Counted from the first letter of the stretch, positions 1-11,972 are shown. The stretch is DNA of 61,271 nt from Grammothele lineata (GCA_002150815.3 NDFF03000377.1:1-61271), one strand, 5' to 3'. Numbers and translations: made by a program. The notes: generated by a model from the letters alone, not told the origin.

Positions 1-1010
1 GATAGCAGTTGGCAGCTGTACGAACACAAGAATCAGCGCCTCATCTCCACGCGCCCATCGTGCAACGAACTAATACTCACCGGGTCCTGACACATCCCGA
101 ACTTAATCCTGAAGCCCCCCTTGTTCGTCAGATGGAACGTCCACGATGGCCCCCTATACGTCTTCCCCCAACAACTTTACCCGGAACCTGTGCACGTTCT
201 TCGTGGCTCGGTGCAGCTTGCCCGTCGCCCCCGCGCCGGCGTCACCGAGGTTCTTGATGACGTGAGCAAGGATATATTCGATCGCACCGAGGCCCGCGCC
301 GGGGTACCCCGGAACCCACTCGGCCTGGGAATTGTGCTTGCTTGCGAGCTGCACAAGGTCTACTATCCCACATGACTGGCGATCGTATACCGGCATGAGC
401 ACCACGTCGCGTCCGAAAACAACAGAGACGACGACTCACCGACTCATCTTTGTCCGTGACGTAGAAGCACCACCGACGAGCCACATCATCGAACGGCCTC
501 ACGCCCGTCGGATGTATCTGCGTCCCCCTCTGATTCGCCTCCCACCCCTTACACCTGTCATTCATATCATGCCCCACTGCTCAATGATCTGCACGCCCTC
601 CCGCTCGGTTCTGTAGGGTCCACTGCTCAGTCCGGTCGATGCGCTCCTCCGCACGACAATGACTGCGCCCCACTCAAGCTCCTCGGAAAAGTACCGTTCC
701 ATAGCTATTTCGGAGCGATACCAGATGGGCTTGAGCCCATCCACGTGGACCTGTGCGAAGAATGTTTTGACGACGCGCAGAATCTCTCGACGGCGCAAGA
801 CGGGTTTCCGAAGACGACGGTGGAGCCATCTTGCGGGATGTAGCTCACAGCCGCATTGGGGCCTTGTCGTGCCGGATCGCGTACGTGGGGCCAACCCAAC
901 GCGTGTTCGTCGCGACGCCGTACTTTGCGATGCACTGTGTGAGACTGCCTCAGTCCCTGGGAATATGCGGAGCCGACGCGAAAACGTACATTTCCGAGTG
1001 GCGGAATAAC
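1..1010 (-). other. Unrecognised coding-like stretch, minus strand
   Basis: The minus strand carries several protein-like segments in different frames, for example about residues read from 405 to 154 and from 850 to 600, with phrases such as VRPFDDVARRWCFYVTDKDE near 480-420. I do not recognise the family. The frames do not join into one clean model by eye, so this is either the 3' part of a multi-intron gene running out of the window or a decayed gene. It lies directly downstream of the AspRS relic on the same strand. No plus-strand gene is convincing here. Confidence 0.25.
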
Positions 1011-1019
1011 CCCTCAAGC

Positions 1020-3720
1020 TTACCGGTTCGGAACGGGGGTGATCTCGGGCCCGTGCAGGATGAGCGAGACCGCAATGGCGGGCATGACGTCGGCAGGATC
1101 CTGCCCGCGCACGACGAAGCTGCACGCATCTCGCGGGAACAGGCTTGCACAGCTCAAGTTGCCGGGCTTGAGAAAGAGCACAACCACACGCTCCAACTTG
1201 ATGCCGCCTCCACCGTGCTGAGAATAACGCGGTCAGAATTGTCTTGAACGGGAACGGAAAGAAGAATACTCACGGGCGTGCAACCCCACCTGAAGCATTC
1301 ATCATAGTCCTTCGTCGTCTTGGAGTCGACCCCAACCTCCCACTTCCTCAGTCCTCGAACAGTGACGCGACGTGGACGCGCTGACATCCAGCAAGGGTCT
1401 CCTCCTTGTGAAAGAAGAAGTCGAGCGAGGTCGAGAACCTCTGCACATCGTGGTTAGGAAAGGGCATGTGGATCCACAATGCCGGTGTTGCCCACCTCGT
1501 TCTCTGGGTCCGGCGTTGCGTTCATCGGTTTAATCTCCCTCGAGAACTTGTCGAAGGTGTAAAAGGCGGCACAGTACACCTCCCTCATGAGCTGCCCAGC
1601 CGCTGTTCCGCGCGCGTGCCGAAGTCCTCAGCCCCTGACAGCTGACGCCGGTCTTCCTCTATGCGCCCGGACACGTTCAGCATGCGTAACCCATCAAAGA
1701 ACTTGAGGCGAAGCGTTTTGTCGAGGACGTCGTCATCACGGGTGCAGTATTGCTTGACGGCTTCAACCTGCGCGGTAGAGTTAAGATACTGCGGATGCCG
1801 GTAGTGCGGGAGCGATCGACTTACTCGTTGCGGAATCAGCTGGGCAAGTTCTCGAGGACAAGCTTCAGCAGCTCATCGAGTAACTCGAGTACCTCGTGGT
1901 CATGACTATCTATGGCCATTTCGAGGTCGGGACTAGTGAACTCCGTTATATGCCGATGCGTGTTCGAAGTCTCGGCGCGGAAGACGGAGCCAATCTCGAA
2001 AACGCGCTCCATGTCTGCCGTGATGCGCATCTGCTTCGCAAGCTGCCGACTCTGGGAGAAGTATACCGGGCGATGGAAGAAGCTGACCTTGAAGACGGCG
2101 GTGTCGGACTCGGTCGACGATCCTTGTAGCATCGGCGGGCGTATTCCGATGAGTCGTCGGTGTGTGAGGAACGAGCGAAAGAGTTCGAATAACCCTCCTT
2201 GAATGCGGAGCATAGAACGCGCCGTTGAGAACTTCAAATGCATTAGCATGCGCGGTTGCAACGTTTCTGAGGATCCACCTACAGATCCAACAGCCGGCCA
2301 TCAAACCGCGTTCATTCTCATACACGCAAGAACTATGCGTTTTCCTGCAAACGCGGTTAGCATCGATAGCACTCGACATACAATGGGCAAATGTACCCGG
2401 CCAAACTACACCTTTCGTCTAGAGACGTCCTCTACTTGAAATGGCAGGGCATCTGCAGGGAAGACCAATACAGGTAACTAATAGTGACGTGTCAGCAATA
2501 CTGTTCCAACTTCGTGTCAAAAATGCATACCTGGCGTATCTTGGGTCTCGTACTAGGGTCTCGTGCTAGTTATAACATCCTGATCCGGTGGTGACCGCTG
2601 GAAGACGCCATCGACAAGGACTATCAACTTGCGCGCGATGGCTTCTGGCCAGCGCACCGACGTCTACGAAAACTTCTCGGATCCCTCTGTGGGCACGCCT
2701 TGGACCGTGGTGGAGGTGAATTGATGGCAAAGTATCAAGAACACGATCTTCGCCCCTGAACGATGGATGAACGTCCTGTGGAGGCGAATGTACGCAAGCG
2801 AAAACACGTACCGTACAGATGCGAATGGTGAACATGAGTGAAGAAGAAGCCCTGGATTCTCTCGCAAATGTTCACAATGTCCCGAACGTCGTCGAGAGAT
2901 TCACCTTCGAAGGACGTCAGTGCGCGGGGCCTTCACAAGAACGAATGGCTGACTTCTTCATTATTTAGACATCTTCAGCGGTGTGTCGCCCCGATCGTCT
3001 TGTAGCGGAACTTCAGCACGCGCGTTCACTAGCAGGTAGGAATTACATGACGACGTACCTCATCGTGCGTGTCCTCCCATTGTCCCATCAGATGCTGAGC
3101 CTCATCCTCCTCCATCTCCCCCTGCTCATTCCTGTGCTCCTCGCTCTTCTCTCCGTGGAACGACCGTGGCGAGGCTGTTGGGGCACTGAAGCTCGCGGTC
3201 CCGGATTTCGCTGCATAGTTGCCTCTGCGCGGCCGTCGACTTGGGCCCATTGGTGCCGTTGAGTGCCGCGTGCTCAGAAGGTTTCTCCGTATGGCCATTG
3301 AACGCGTGCTGCACGTTCCATTTGAGGCGCTGTTCAAGGGCGAGCGAGAGTGCTGATCATAGGCGTTGATGCTCGCCTGGTTGAGACACGGTGGTGTCGC
3401 ACGAGCATGTCTGCAGTAGTAGTAGAGTCGATGTGCTCATCATGGTTGGATGAGAATGGAAGCGAAGAAGGAGGGGCGAGAGTCGATGAATATGCTAGGA
3501 CTTCCCGGGCGCAGACGTCCCGTGGCCTTCTACATATGTAGGCACGTAAGCCTGATCCGGGCACCGAGAGCAGCCATCGATGAGGTTCGAGCGTTGGAAG
3601 ACTGTCGCGTCGAGAGCCGGATGATACGAAGAGATGGCCGAGCTGCAGGGAGACAAGACTGAGGGAACGAGAAGAGCGTGTAGTGAGAGGACGATCGAAA
3701 GCGGCGGATTCCCGGCGCTT
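1020..3720 (-). pseudogene. Aspartyl-tRNA synthetase pseudogene, copy 1 (nearly full length)
   Basis: Family: cytosolic class II AspRS, which charges tRNA-Asp in translation. Reading the minus strand from 3720 down, the N-terminal exon (3314-3126) starts MQHAFNGHTEKPSEHAALNG, followed by OB-fold remnants (2870-2570) and the catalytic core (2261-1836), which keeps class II motif 2 (FRAETSNTHRHITEF). The insertion region (about 1620-1480) and the motif 3 region (HGGGIKLERVV, about 1220-1180) follow, ending near 1020. The core exon has an in-frame TGA after ENLPS, where the copy at 40-42 kb has an arginine codon; other exons lie in shifted frames. It is therefore dead, although motif 2 is the best preserved of the copies. 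Introns are retained, so it arose by DNA duplication, not retroposition. Exact ends are approximate. Confidence 0.8.
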
Positions 3721-3850
3721 GTTACCCGCAGCCGCAGACCTCTACTCCTCACCACCACCTCCTCCTTTTCAACTGCTGTCTAGCTTCTGTGCGTGCATGT
3801 TCGTTGTTCGTGCAGCTTCCTTCGGTTGTATACTAAAATCCTTTGCTAGC

Positions 3851-4777
3851 ATGTAGCTCTTCGTGAAGCCTCTCACCGGCAAGACCATCACTCTCGAGGT
3901 CAAGTCCTCCGATATCATCGACAATGTCAGGGCCAAGATCCAGGACAAGGGGGGGTCAGTCTCTTGTCTGCCACTCCGAGCTCGTCTTTCATGACGCTAT
4001 ATCCTTATAGTATCCCCCCGGACTAGCAACGCTTAATCCTCGCCGGGAAGCAGCTCGAGGACGGGCGCACACTCTCGGACTGCAACATGTAGAAGGAGTT
4101 CACTCTGCACCTCGGTACGTCCTGAATTCTGATATGACTCCATGCCATCCCCTCAAACGCGAACCCCTTTTGCTCAGTCTCCGCCTTCGCGGAGGTATGC
4201 AGATCTTTGTTAAGACCTTGACCGGCAAGACCGTCATGCTCGAGGTCGAGTCGTCCGACACGATCGATGATATCAAAGCGAAGATCCAGGCCAAGGAGGG
4301 TATCCCTCCTGACCAGCGGTGCCTGATATTTGCGGGAAAGCAGCTCGAGGACGGTCGTACGCTCTCCGATTACAACATCCAGAAGGAGTCGACACTCCAC
4401 CTCGGTACGTCCATCACCTCCGTCTCTCCATCCCCCATCGACTGATATCATGTCAAGTACTTCGCCTTCGCGACGGTATGCAGGTCTTCGTTCAGACGTT
4501 GACGGACAAGACGATTACGTTGGAAGTCGAGTCCTCGGACACGATTGACAACGTGAAGGCCAAGATTCAGGACAAGGAGTGCATCCCTCCCGATCAGCAG
4601 CGTATCATCTTCACGGGCAAGCAGCTCGAGGACGGGCGCACGCTCTCTAACTACAACGTCCGGAAGGAGACCATCCTCCACCTTGGCCTTCGTCTCCACG
4701 GCGGCCTCCGAGTGTTGTGCGTCATCAACTGGCTGTGTTTAGATCGTGATGATGTTATGACCGCATGTACTTTGTAG
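3851..4777 (+). pseudogene. Polyubiquitin pseudogene, three diverged units
   Basis: Three head-to-tail ubiquitin units (about 76 residues each) are separated or interrupted by short introns. Unit 1 starts at 3851 and has ATG-TAG in place of Met-Gln, plus two further TAG codons (near 4024 and 4090) where ubiquitin has Gln. Unit 2 starts at 4197 and is nearly canonical, but reads [11 protein letters not shown] where ubiquitin has DQQRLIFAGKQ. Unit 3 starts at 4478 with K6Q, G10D, G35C and R74H-type changes and an extra tail [13 protein letters not shown]. The junction of units 1 and 2 appears to have lost one base after the intron, and the junction of units 2 and 3 ends Asp-Gly instead of Gly-Gly. 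A functional gene would encode a precursor cleaved to free ubiquitin. The lesions make that impossible for unit 1 and unlikely overall. The third unit could be read as a diverged ubiquitin-like protein, but I favour a pseudogene. Confidence 0.85.
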
Positions 4778-5708
4778 CGCCGATATCACTCGAGTTTTGG
4801 TGGTGAGCTTCATGCTGCATGCAAAACGGTTTCCAAGCCCGCGAATATCCTTCTCACTTACTCATCTCAAGCTGATAAGGGTCGCCTAAATGACGCGAGC
4901 TTATGGTCTCCCTAGGCCGTGGGGTCTAGCATGCTACTTCTGAGAGCCCCGAAACGCACTTCGAAGATTACCTTCCGTATCCCCTCGTTCGTCTTCGTGG
5001 TCGCTCTCCACGTTGAACCTTGCAATGCCCCCATTCGTTTGTGATCTCTGATGTGCGTTCATCGTGTGCCTGCTATTATCCCGCGTCATACACCTTCGTC
5101 CACACAATCTAATAAAACATGTATATCGCAGATGGCGGTATCGTTACGTCTGTATTCGCTACGGCAGACGCTCAAGCGCATGTATGGCGTCCCTGGATTC
5201 TTTGACGTTGCTTAGGGTCACTCTTAGACTTATGTTTCTATGACGTGATGTCGGTTGGTGCTTTGAACGATGCACACTCCTTTCGAGTATTGCAGGTTGT
5301 TCGGGAATTGTTCTGCCCATCCACGACGCGCCCATCGTATTTGTTATCCCTGCAATATGAGTTAACGAACCGATGCGTACGAAACACTCCACTGTTGACC
5401 CTCTTTCTAGTAGATTCGGGTCTCGAAAAACCGTGGTGCGGACGACACGCTATATCAACTAGGAGAATTCTCGCTCTCTTGGAACGTTCAGTGTGTGTCT
5501 CACATTGGTCAACGCTTCTTCACGAGCGAAGGTCGTGAGACAGGCACTTCAATTTGTTGACTTGTGGTCAGCGGACGACTGGTAGACATCCGGAGATGAA
5601 GATCGATATGTATACAAGGGGCACTCATAGACGATAATCACAGTAGCTATCCTGTTGGTCAAGTCGACGGTGATAAGGGGATCAAACAAGGATGTGTAGA
5701 GCCAGAAC
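4778..5708. other. Intergenic, no gene recognised
   Basis: Between the polyubiquitin relic and the 3' end of DUF6533 gene A. Only short overlapping open frames are present and none resembles a known protein. It should contain the 3' flank of gene A, which is on the minus strand. Confidence 0.5.
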
Positions 5709-7536
5709 TCAGTGTAATACACCGGGGAATTCCTCGACCGCCACAGTGGTCAATTCTGTCGAATCTCCATTCGCCGCATTCGTAGTGCTCCTCCCGGCTG
5801 GTTCGTCTACGTTGCATCGAGTGTCTTGTTCTCCACTGGTGCTACTCGTACAATCATGTGATGCGTCATCATCAACCACCCCTTCCGGCTCCAACAGATC
5901 GGAGGGCTGTAGTCCAGTCCCTAGAGATCCGAGTACGTGGGAGTTAACCCGGAAGGACAACGAACTTGTAAAGGTCACGTCAGAGTCTGTTCTGTCGGTC
6001 TGCTCCTTGACCCGTTGAAGATTGAGCATGAAGCGAGAAATGAGAATGGCGGTCATTCTAAAAATCAGCCATGTGTGTAGTCAGTCAGTTGCTTCAACTA
6101 AACCATGTTCAGGGATCATACGGTTCTGTAAACTGAACGATATAGCTTGCAGGATCACCCGTGATGGTGACAGTGGCAATCTACAGTGGTTGTGAATCCG
6201 TGTGAGCGTCATGCGAGGGACAGGAATACTCTGAGAAAGAAATGCGACATACTGAGAGCATATTGAAGATTAGGTGCAGGGCGTTCAGGATAGCGAGCAC
6301 TCTTTTGAGAATGTGGTCGAAAATTCTTCTCAACTGGACAAAGTTTTGGTTGTGGACTCACATAAAGTAGATAGTTCCTACCGGCTTTCAGGAGAATGCA
6401 ATGCATGATGAGTGCGCACACTCACCGTCGACCAAAAGAACCCGGGAAAAGGATGGGATATCAGTCTTCATGGGCTTGAACAGGCCTGCTGATCGAATAG
6501 ATCGATTGGACCATGTTGCGGCAACCACCAAAGCATCCGCAATAATCATAGCTCCGCGCGAAACTACTATAACTGCAAAACGCACAATGTCAACGGTGTG
6601 GTAAACGCATATAATATAATATACGCGCATCTGAATGCTATATTAATAGACTGGTGTGCATGTGCGGAATCATGGGTTGCTCACATGATATTGGCCGTTG
6701 GAGGTGCTTCTATTCCGTACACGCATCCATCCACTGGATCTATTTCACTCTGCGCCCATTTCGTGGATACCTGCACAAATTGGATGATTGGAATCCACTG
6801 CTGCTGAATGTGAGAAGACGTACAGCATTGATGATTACTGGGCTCAATGAAAAGATTGCCACAATGGCAGAGATTGCCCACTGCCTTCCTCCTGAGGTAG
6901 CAAATACACGGAGGCTGGAGAAGACTGAATACAAATTAGCACGACTTTTCAATCTCTCAATAAGGTTTACCTACGCATCCAGGGGATGTACTGCAACTCA
7001 TGGGCTACCGTGAATGTGATATTCCACGCATCACAGCTAATGACCCCATTGTCATGATCCAAACATCGATACCATAAATAGTAGGTCATGAAGCGAGAGA
7101 AGGATCGTACCTCTATAAACTAGCTGAGCTACTAGTAAAACACCTCCAGGCGATGACGAAGATTCAAAACGCACCTTTTGCGTCAAGATAGGGCCTGTTG
7201 GAAAGTATGTTGAGAAGATGTTGTAAAAAAGAACCGCATATCGGTTGAAGATAAACAAGTAAGTGGCAAGGGTCCACTTCTTCGTCCAAAACAGCGCCAT
7301 CTCGTCAGTGAAAGTGGTGAACCACTCCTGAACGAGTAGCGCTTTCTATCCATCAATCTCGGTGTTCATCAATAGCTTCGCGTACCCACCAGTGGTCGCA
7401 AGGCTTACATAGTTCGAGGTTATCCTGAAAGTCAAAATACATTTTTAAAGTGGTCGCAACAGTATGGTACAGCGGCCTACCCCGTGACAGCGACTGATAT
7501 GATTTCGGCAGCTTCATCTGGAGGTATAGAAGACAT
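5709..7536 (-). CDS. DUF6533 seven-transmembrane protein, gene A
   Basis: Member of the fungal DUF6533 membrane-protein family, function unknown. Start ATG is at 7536 (MSSIPPDEAAEIISVAV) and the stop at 5709. Exon sizes are about 56, 35, 167, 2, 62, 101, 86, 2, 147, 16, 49, 59 and 349 nt (376 aa, frame closed). The DUF6533 signature is seen in exon 3 (EWFTTFTDEMALFWTKKW, 7341-7175). Further hydrophobic segments are FSSLRVFATSGGRQW (about 6930-6890), ADALVVAATW, VLAILNALHLIFNMLS and MTAILISRFMLNLQ, giving about seven predicted membrane spans and a Ser/Thr/Asp-rich tail. Two 2-nt exons are needed: AG at 7112-7111 and AT at 6630-6629; the second is followed by GCGCGT instead of the GTACGT seen in most paralogues. 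It is the only array member on the minus strand and is closest to gene C. The core promoter is near 7648. Confidence 0.85.
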
Positions 7537-7642
7537 ATGGCGGTGATTATGATTGGAGAGGGATGAGGACTTGAAAGAAAGGAGATAGCAATATGTAGCT
7601 GGGCAGCGTGTCGAGTCCACACTGTCGCATCGCCCCAGGAGC

Positions 7643-7652
7643 GGCTTTTAAA
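7643..7652 (-). promoter_or_regulatory. TATA-like core promoter of DUF6533 gene A
   Basis: TTTAAAAGCC on the minus strand, about 107 bp before the ATG. The flanking sequence (gcgatgc.acagtgtggactc) is shared with gene C, supporting a conserved promoter. Confidence 0.5.
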
Positions 7653-8649
7653 GAGCTAATTCTGATAGGAATGATTCCTATGTTGAACCTAGATATGGCT
7701 CACATCAAATCGTAAGTCAATGACTCGGATGTAGTTCATAGACGCACTGCACTGCTATGCAAGCGCGAAGGAACTCGAACCGTATACCTCGTGTTAGAAA
7801 GCGCTCCGGTTAGCACATCAGGCCCCAAGAAACTCATTGCCTTTGCTTCCGCTTTGGAGGACGGGGTGTCCGTCTACTTCGAATTTCTAACCTTTACGAA
7901 GCGAAGGACGGGAGATCTCCTATGATTGGGTTGAGGGTGGTATTACTTCCATCCTGTTATCGCGGCATGAGTGTAGTCCGCCCATCCGTACTTTCCGTAA
8001 CGTAGTTGAGCGCATATCATGTCAGTTCAGAAGGCGTAGCTTGACGTCGTGATTACATTCGCACCCCATTCCCAAAGGATCAAACCCTGTGTACTAGCGG
8101 GGGTACGGGGATGCCTTCTCGCCATTCCCCAGCGGAAAACACTACCTGAAATTTGCTGATGCGAGAGCCGCCTCACTGCCTTGAGGAGACAGACCGGTAT
8201 CGGGGTTCTGTTGAGGCAACCGAAGAGAGCAATCGGCCGGTGCTTTACAGAACCTTCATGGCCCTTCTCTGACGTGTATCCCCGCTTCAATCCCATGGTA
8301 TCAAAGACGCTGCCGGTAGTATCGATAACAGCCGTGGCACGTTCTAATCCCGATCTACGGGCGTCCGTTCGCCGCCCGTAGTACAGGGAGTTTCGGAACA
8401 CACGAAGATGAATACACTGATACCAGTCGTCGAATGGGGGTCCTCCTAGATGGTCACACTCTGAAGACGTCCACTTCATCATTCTCCGCCGGGTTCTTGG
8501 GGTGATTCTTCTATACGATACCGCTTAGTTGTTGAAACCTGTCATGAGCATCGTTTCCGGCCCGTCAAGGATGACAGCCTCAGCGTCATCACATTCCTTG
8601 GTCGCCTCAGCCTACATGGCGTAGTCAACTTGACTGCAGGTCTGACATG
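7653..8649. other. Intergenic, one unrecognised open frame
   Basis: A 151-codon minus-strand open frame (8482-8027) has no recognisable family and an uneven composition, so I do not call it a gene. A tRNA-like T-loop string near 7760-7780 does not fold into a tRNA. The rest shows no gene. Confidence 0.35.
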
Positions 8650-10411
8650 ATATGCCGTGACACTCACCTGGTTGTAGAATATGACGAGAAAGTTCTTGAG
8701 TTGAAGTAGCTTGAGCGGCTAATCGAGTAAGTCGGATACGTTACGATGCCGGTCTCATGTTATAATGCTGGTCTTCAGTCACTCTCGAGATCGATCGAGT
8801 AACGACCTTTGGAAGAGGGAGGGCTCTACGCGGAAGATAGGGTTGATCGTGAAAACGGACTTCGCACCTGCGATGATGTCCATATGCTGCGCAACCTGCG
8901 AGATCTACCCGAGACACTCCGGACAACAGCTGCTGCGCTCCACTCGGCCGACGAGTCCTGGTGTTTGAGCTAGTCGATTTCAACGGATAGCGTGTCCGTA
9001 GGAAACGAGCGGGGAAGGTCGAGCGAGGGTAGTTGTGCGGTTGGAGACTATCGCCGCATTGGTGTACGCGCAGGTATTGATGTTTGAAGAGCGGACGTCC
9101 GATCCGCCATGCGAGAACTTCACGTCTGTTGTAAACATGGTGAGCATGGGTCTCCGCCGAAGAGCGACGTAAGAACGTACTGTGATTGTAGTACGTCTGT
9201 GGATATCCAGTTCCATCGTCGTCGATAATGGATGAGGAATCTGCCGGGAACTAGTCGTGCATGGTGGAAGCGATCTAGTCAGTTGGCGACCTCAATGTGG
9301 TGTATGGGGCCGCAACAGCCCACTGTATCTTGATTTGGTGCGAATAAGTCATTGTATTGTGCGCTACCCTACAAAGAGTCTGGGGAACAGGGTTTGCGCT
9401 TCTATACAGGGGTTAAAAGCTTTGTGAAGGAGAATGCGTGTGCGCGAAAACGTGTACTGAGCGGATGACTGCGATGAATATGTGCGCAGAAGATGACGGA
9501 GTCCTTGCGCGTGTTTGCAAAGTTGCGGACGCCGGCGAGCGACTCACATGCAAATAACGTCAGCGTCCGCGACGTTCAAGAAAACGATGAGCTTACTTCT
9601 TCGCAAATGAGACATGTTGAAGGAGGTATCGCCCCAATTCCCCCGCTCAGAATCTTGCGAGCGCGAGCTAAGCCGATGTGAGGGAGCGATCACACGAAGA
9701 CATACCTAATCGTAGGCCTTCCTCCACCGCTCCTTCCCACGTCGAGCCTCACCCTCCTCCTCTGCATTGCGCACCGCCCTTGGAGTCTCCTTCTTCTTCG
9801 TGAAAAAAGTCTCCCGACTCTGGCGATGCTATTGCGGCACTGGCGTGTGCGGGCCCGGAGTCGTCGACGTGTTGCTTCGGCACGGCCGTGGTCCGTTGTC
9901 TTGGAAGCATGCGTCTCGTCAGACAATGCGTACCTGACACGCCTCTCCGCGTGTTCATCGAGTGCGTGCTGCGCTCCCGCCCGAAGCGCTACTGCTCTTG
10001 GAAGGCGATCGAGAATGCCTGCCGACTGTATGCATCAACGCTCACCCGATTGAAGCAGCTTCTGAGCCGCGCGAGCGTGTGTCTGGTGACGATGGAGTCA
10101 ATGCGCGCGCCATGGTGGGATTCAGATGGAGGGGTGAAAGCCGAGGAGTGTGCTGGGATCCGGGCGCGGACGCCGTGAGCAGTCGTCGACGAAATTCGAG
10201 CATTGGAGGATATGAGCTGGGGAACTATCAGACCGCAAGACGCGTACTGCGAGAAGATGCGTTGAGGAGACAAGGTAGATGGAGCACTAGAGCGCACACC
10301 GAGGGAACGACTGAGAGTGTTGGTGGTAAGGCTGCGAACAGGCACGAGCGTCGCGCGCGGGGCGATGCCCTGGGACGGACCAGTGAGCGCTCAGCACCCC
10401 TTGTCTTCAAT
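8650..10411 (-). pseudogene. Aspartyl-tRNA synthetase relic, copy 4
   Basis: The minus-strand 5' part (10400-9690) aligns with the leaders and first exons of the other AspRS copies: FNRVSVDAYSRQAFSI (about 10060-10010) corresponds to FPNQVSINAYSRRVLSI in the copy at 40 kb. A degraded catalytic-core exon follows at about 9000-8750, reading HMDIIAGAKSVFTINPIFRV, matching QMRITADMERVFEIGSVFRA of copy 1, and KLLQLKNFL near 8700 fits the next segment. Frames are broken throughout and motif 2 is lost. The relic is cut at its 5' side exactly where the MULE is inserted; 10403-10411 is the target-site copy. The 5' part is well supported, the 3' part less so. Confidence 0.6.
10403..10411. repeat. MULE target-site duplication (left end of element 1)
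   Basis: GTCTTCAAT directly outside the left TIR. The 9-bp flank at the right end of this element (15576-15584, ACGAGTCAC) does not match. The reverse complement, ATTGAAGAC, flanks the inverted MULE end at 60741. Confidence 0.75.
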
Positions 10412-10612
10412 GGATGGTAAGCCCGACCAACCTCCTGCCTTTTTCGGAGGGCCAGCGCTAACGTTTATCTCTGCCTGATAAGATACTTGGGCACGTGCCG
10501 TATCTGGTAGAGCGCTTATCCGAGCGACTTGGGACGCGAGCGCGTTCACCTCCGTCGCCGTCGTCGCTGCTGCCGCCGCGGCGCAGGCCGTCGCTGTCGC
10601 GCACCACACTCC
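10412..10612 (+). repeat. MULE terminal inverted repeat, left
   Basis: 201 bp, matching the reverse complement of 15375-15575 and also 60741-60941. The similarity stops at cactcc / gtacgctcc. Confidence 0.9.
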
Positions 10613-10721
10613 GTACGCTCCCCACGCCCGACGTCTGAGATCTGAACCCTTGAATGAGGCGTCTTAAACATTTTTAGTAATAACAACTAAGTACAAGTTC
10701 TATGAGTACTAGTACAATGAC

Positions 10722-11972
10722 TTAGTGAATGCTATACGAGTCCTGACGCTTCTGAGATTTCTCGGGTGAAGGAGGAAGAAGGGCAGCTGCGGCAGAGCGC
10801 TTTCGGCTCACGGAGGTGGATGCGACAGTTGCGTTTGAGGAGGACGGAGCGGGGTGCTTCTCCGGGGTAGAGCTGCGCTGATAGGTGGGAACTATTGTAC
10901 TATTAATGGCGCGGGCGGCACCGGCGCTCGTCCCCAAAAGCATCCGCGAGAGTTCACTGGCCAGTCCATCGACAACGGCCTTTGCACTGTTCGCTCGAGG
11001 GATGTCTTGCGGGGATATGTGCACCTCACGAAGGAGCTCTGTGAGCTCTCCGAGCCGGGGCCTAATTGTATCAAGCTCGTGCAGTGCTCGAGCCGCCATC
11101 TGTCGCATGAGACCCGCCCGCGCTGTGCCGCTTATGTCCAACTTTGCCGAAGAAGGCGAGCGGGCGCTTTCATCCGCTTCTGTGTCCGAGGAGGAAGCAT
11201 AAGAGATGTCCGAGTCGTCGTCGGATGATGCCCCATCCTCCCCTCCTTCGCCGTTCTCCACTGGGGACTCGCCTGGACCCGCCTCTCCCAGCGCATACAC
11301 GTCTCCTGAGCCACGGATGACATCTTCAACGAAACGTGCGGCCTTGAGGCAGTAAGCAACCGAAGAGCTGGGTTCAGCGAGCCTGCCCACGCCCTCGCCC
11401 TCGCCCGCTGGTTGGTTGTCTGCAGCGTCATCCACAATGCGCACGAGAGGTGAGTGAGATCGAAAGCGTGCATGGGCTTCGGTGTCGCTAGTCGGAAGGC
11501 TGACTGCTGGTATGCGTAGCCCATCTGTACGAAGTGTGTCGAGACGAAGGAGCGCGGCACGTATGTGCTTGCATGCAAGGTGAGAGCGATGAAAGTCGGG
11601 GCATGTGCACGATGCTGACCCGTCCACACCGATAGATATTGCGTAGCACATCGCAAGCGCGTCGTTGACGGTAGCCTTGGATGAGAAGCAGTCGAACACG
11701 AAGGTACGGACGTGCTCGTCGAATGTAGGAGTACTGATCTGACGATGCGCTACTAGATCTTCAGCTGCTGCGTCGCGTACAGCGTCATGTGTGAGGATAG
11801 CGTATGCGCTTTCCCGGCGTTGCTCCGCCCGTAGCTGTTGCTGACGGACCAAGTCCTCACGTAGCAACTTGAGTTTGACGAGGTTCTCACCGCCTGCATC
11901 AGAAGAAGTGCAGGCGTCTACCAGGTCTAACGGTCTAACGCGCCGGGCCGTAGACCCTGTAGACGCAGCCAC
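10722..11972 (-). CDS. MULE SWIM zinc-finger protein (transposase C-terminal part)
   Basis: A 416-codon open frame. It has a SWIM finger with Cys122, Cys124, Cys134 and His136 (SCTCPDFHRSHLACKHIRAA), preceded by a helical region, then an acidic Ser-rich linker and a coiled region (about 280-330) and a basic tail. In fungal and plant MULEs the SWIM finger normally sits at the C-terminus of the transposase and is thought to contact DNA. Here it is a separate open frame 1.1 kb downstream of the transposase stop, so it is either a second protein or a 3' exon joined by an unusually long intron. The first Met (11972) is used by default; the true start may be a splice acceptor. Confidence 0.8.
   Translation of the reverse strand: MAASTGSTARRVRPLDLVDACTSSDAGGENLVKLKLLREDLVRQQQLRAEQRRESAYAILTHDAVRDAAAEDLVAHRQISTPTFDEHVRTFVFDCFSSKATVNDALAMCYAISIGVDGSASCTCPDFHRSHLACKHIRAALLRLDTLRTDGLRIPAVSLPTSDTEAHARFRSHSPLVRIVDDAADNQPAGEGEGVGRLAEPSSSVAYCLKAARFVEDVIRGSGDVYALGEAGPGESPVENGEGGEDGASSDDDSDISYASSSDTEADESARSPSSAKLDISGTARAGLMRQMAARALHELDTIRPRLGELTELLREVHISPQDIPRANSAKAVVDGLASELSRMLLGTSAGAARAINSTIVPTYQRSSTPEKHPAPSSSNATVASTSVSRKRSAAAALLPPSPEKSQKRQDSYSIH

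Noticed and set aside
7755..7830. tRNA-like string on the minus strand containing ggttcgagt
   Set aside because: The T-stem does not pair and no acceptor or anticodon stem forms.
8027..8482. 151-codon minus-strand ORF
   Set aside because: No recognisable domain, no promoter or splice signals, and flanked by relic sequence; probably chance.
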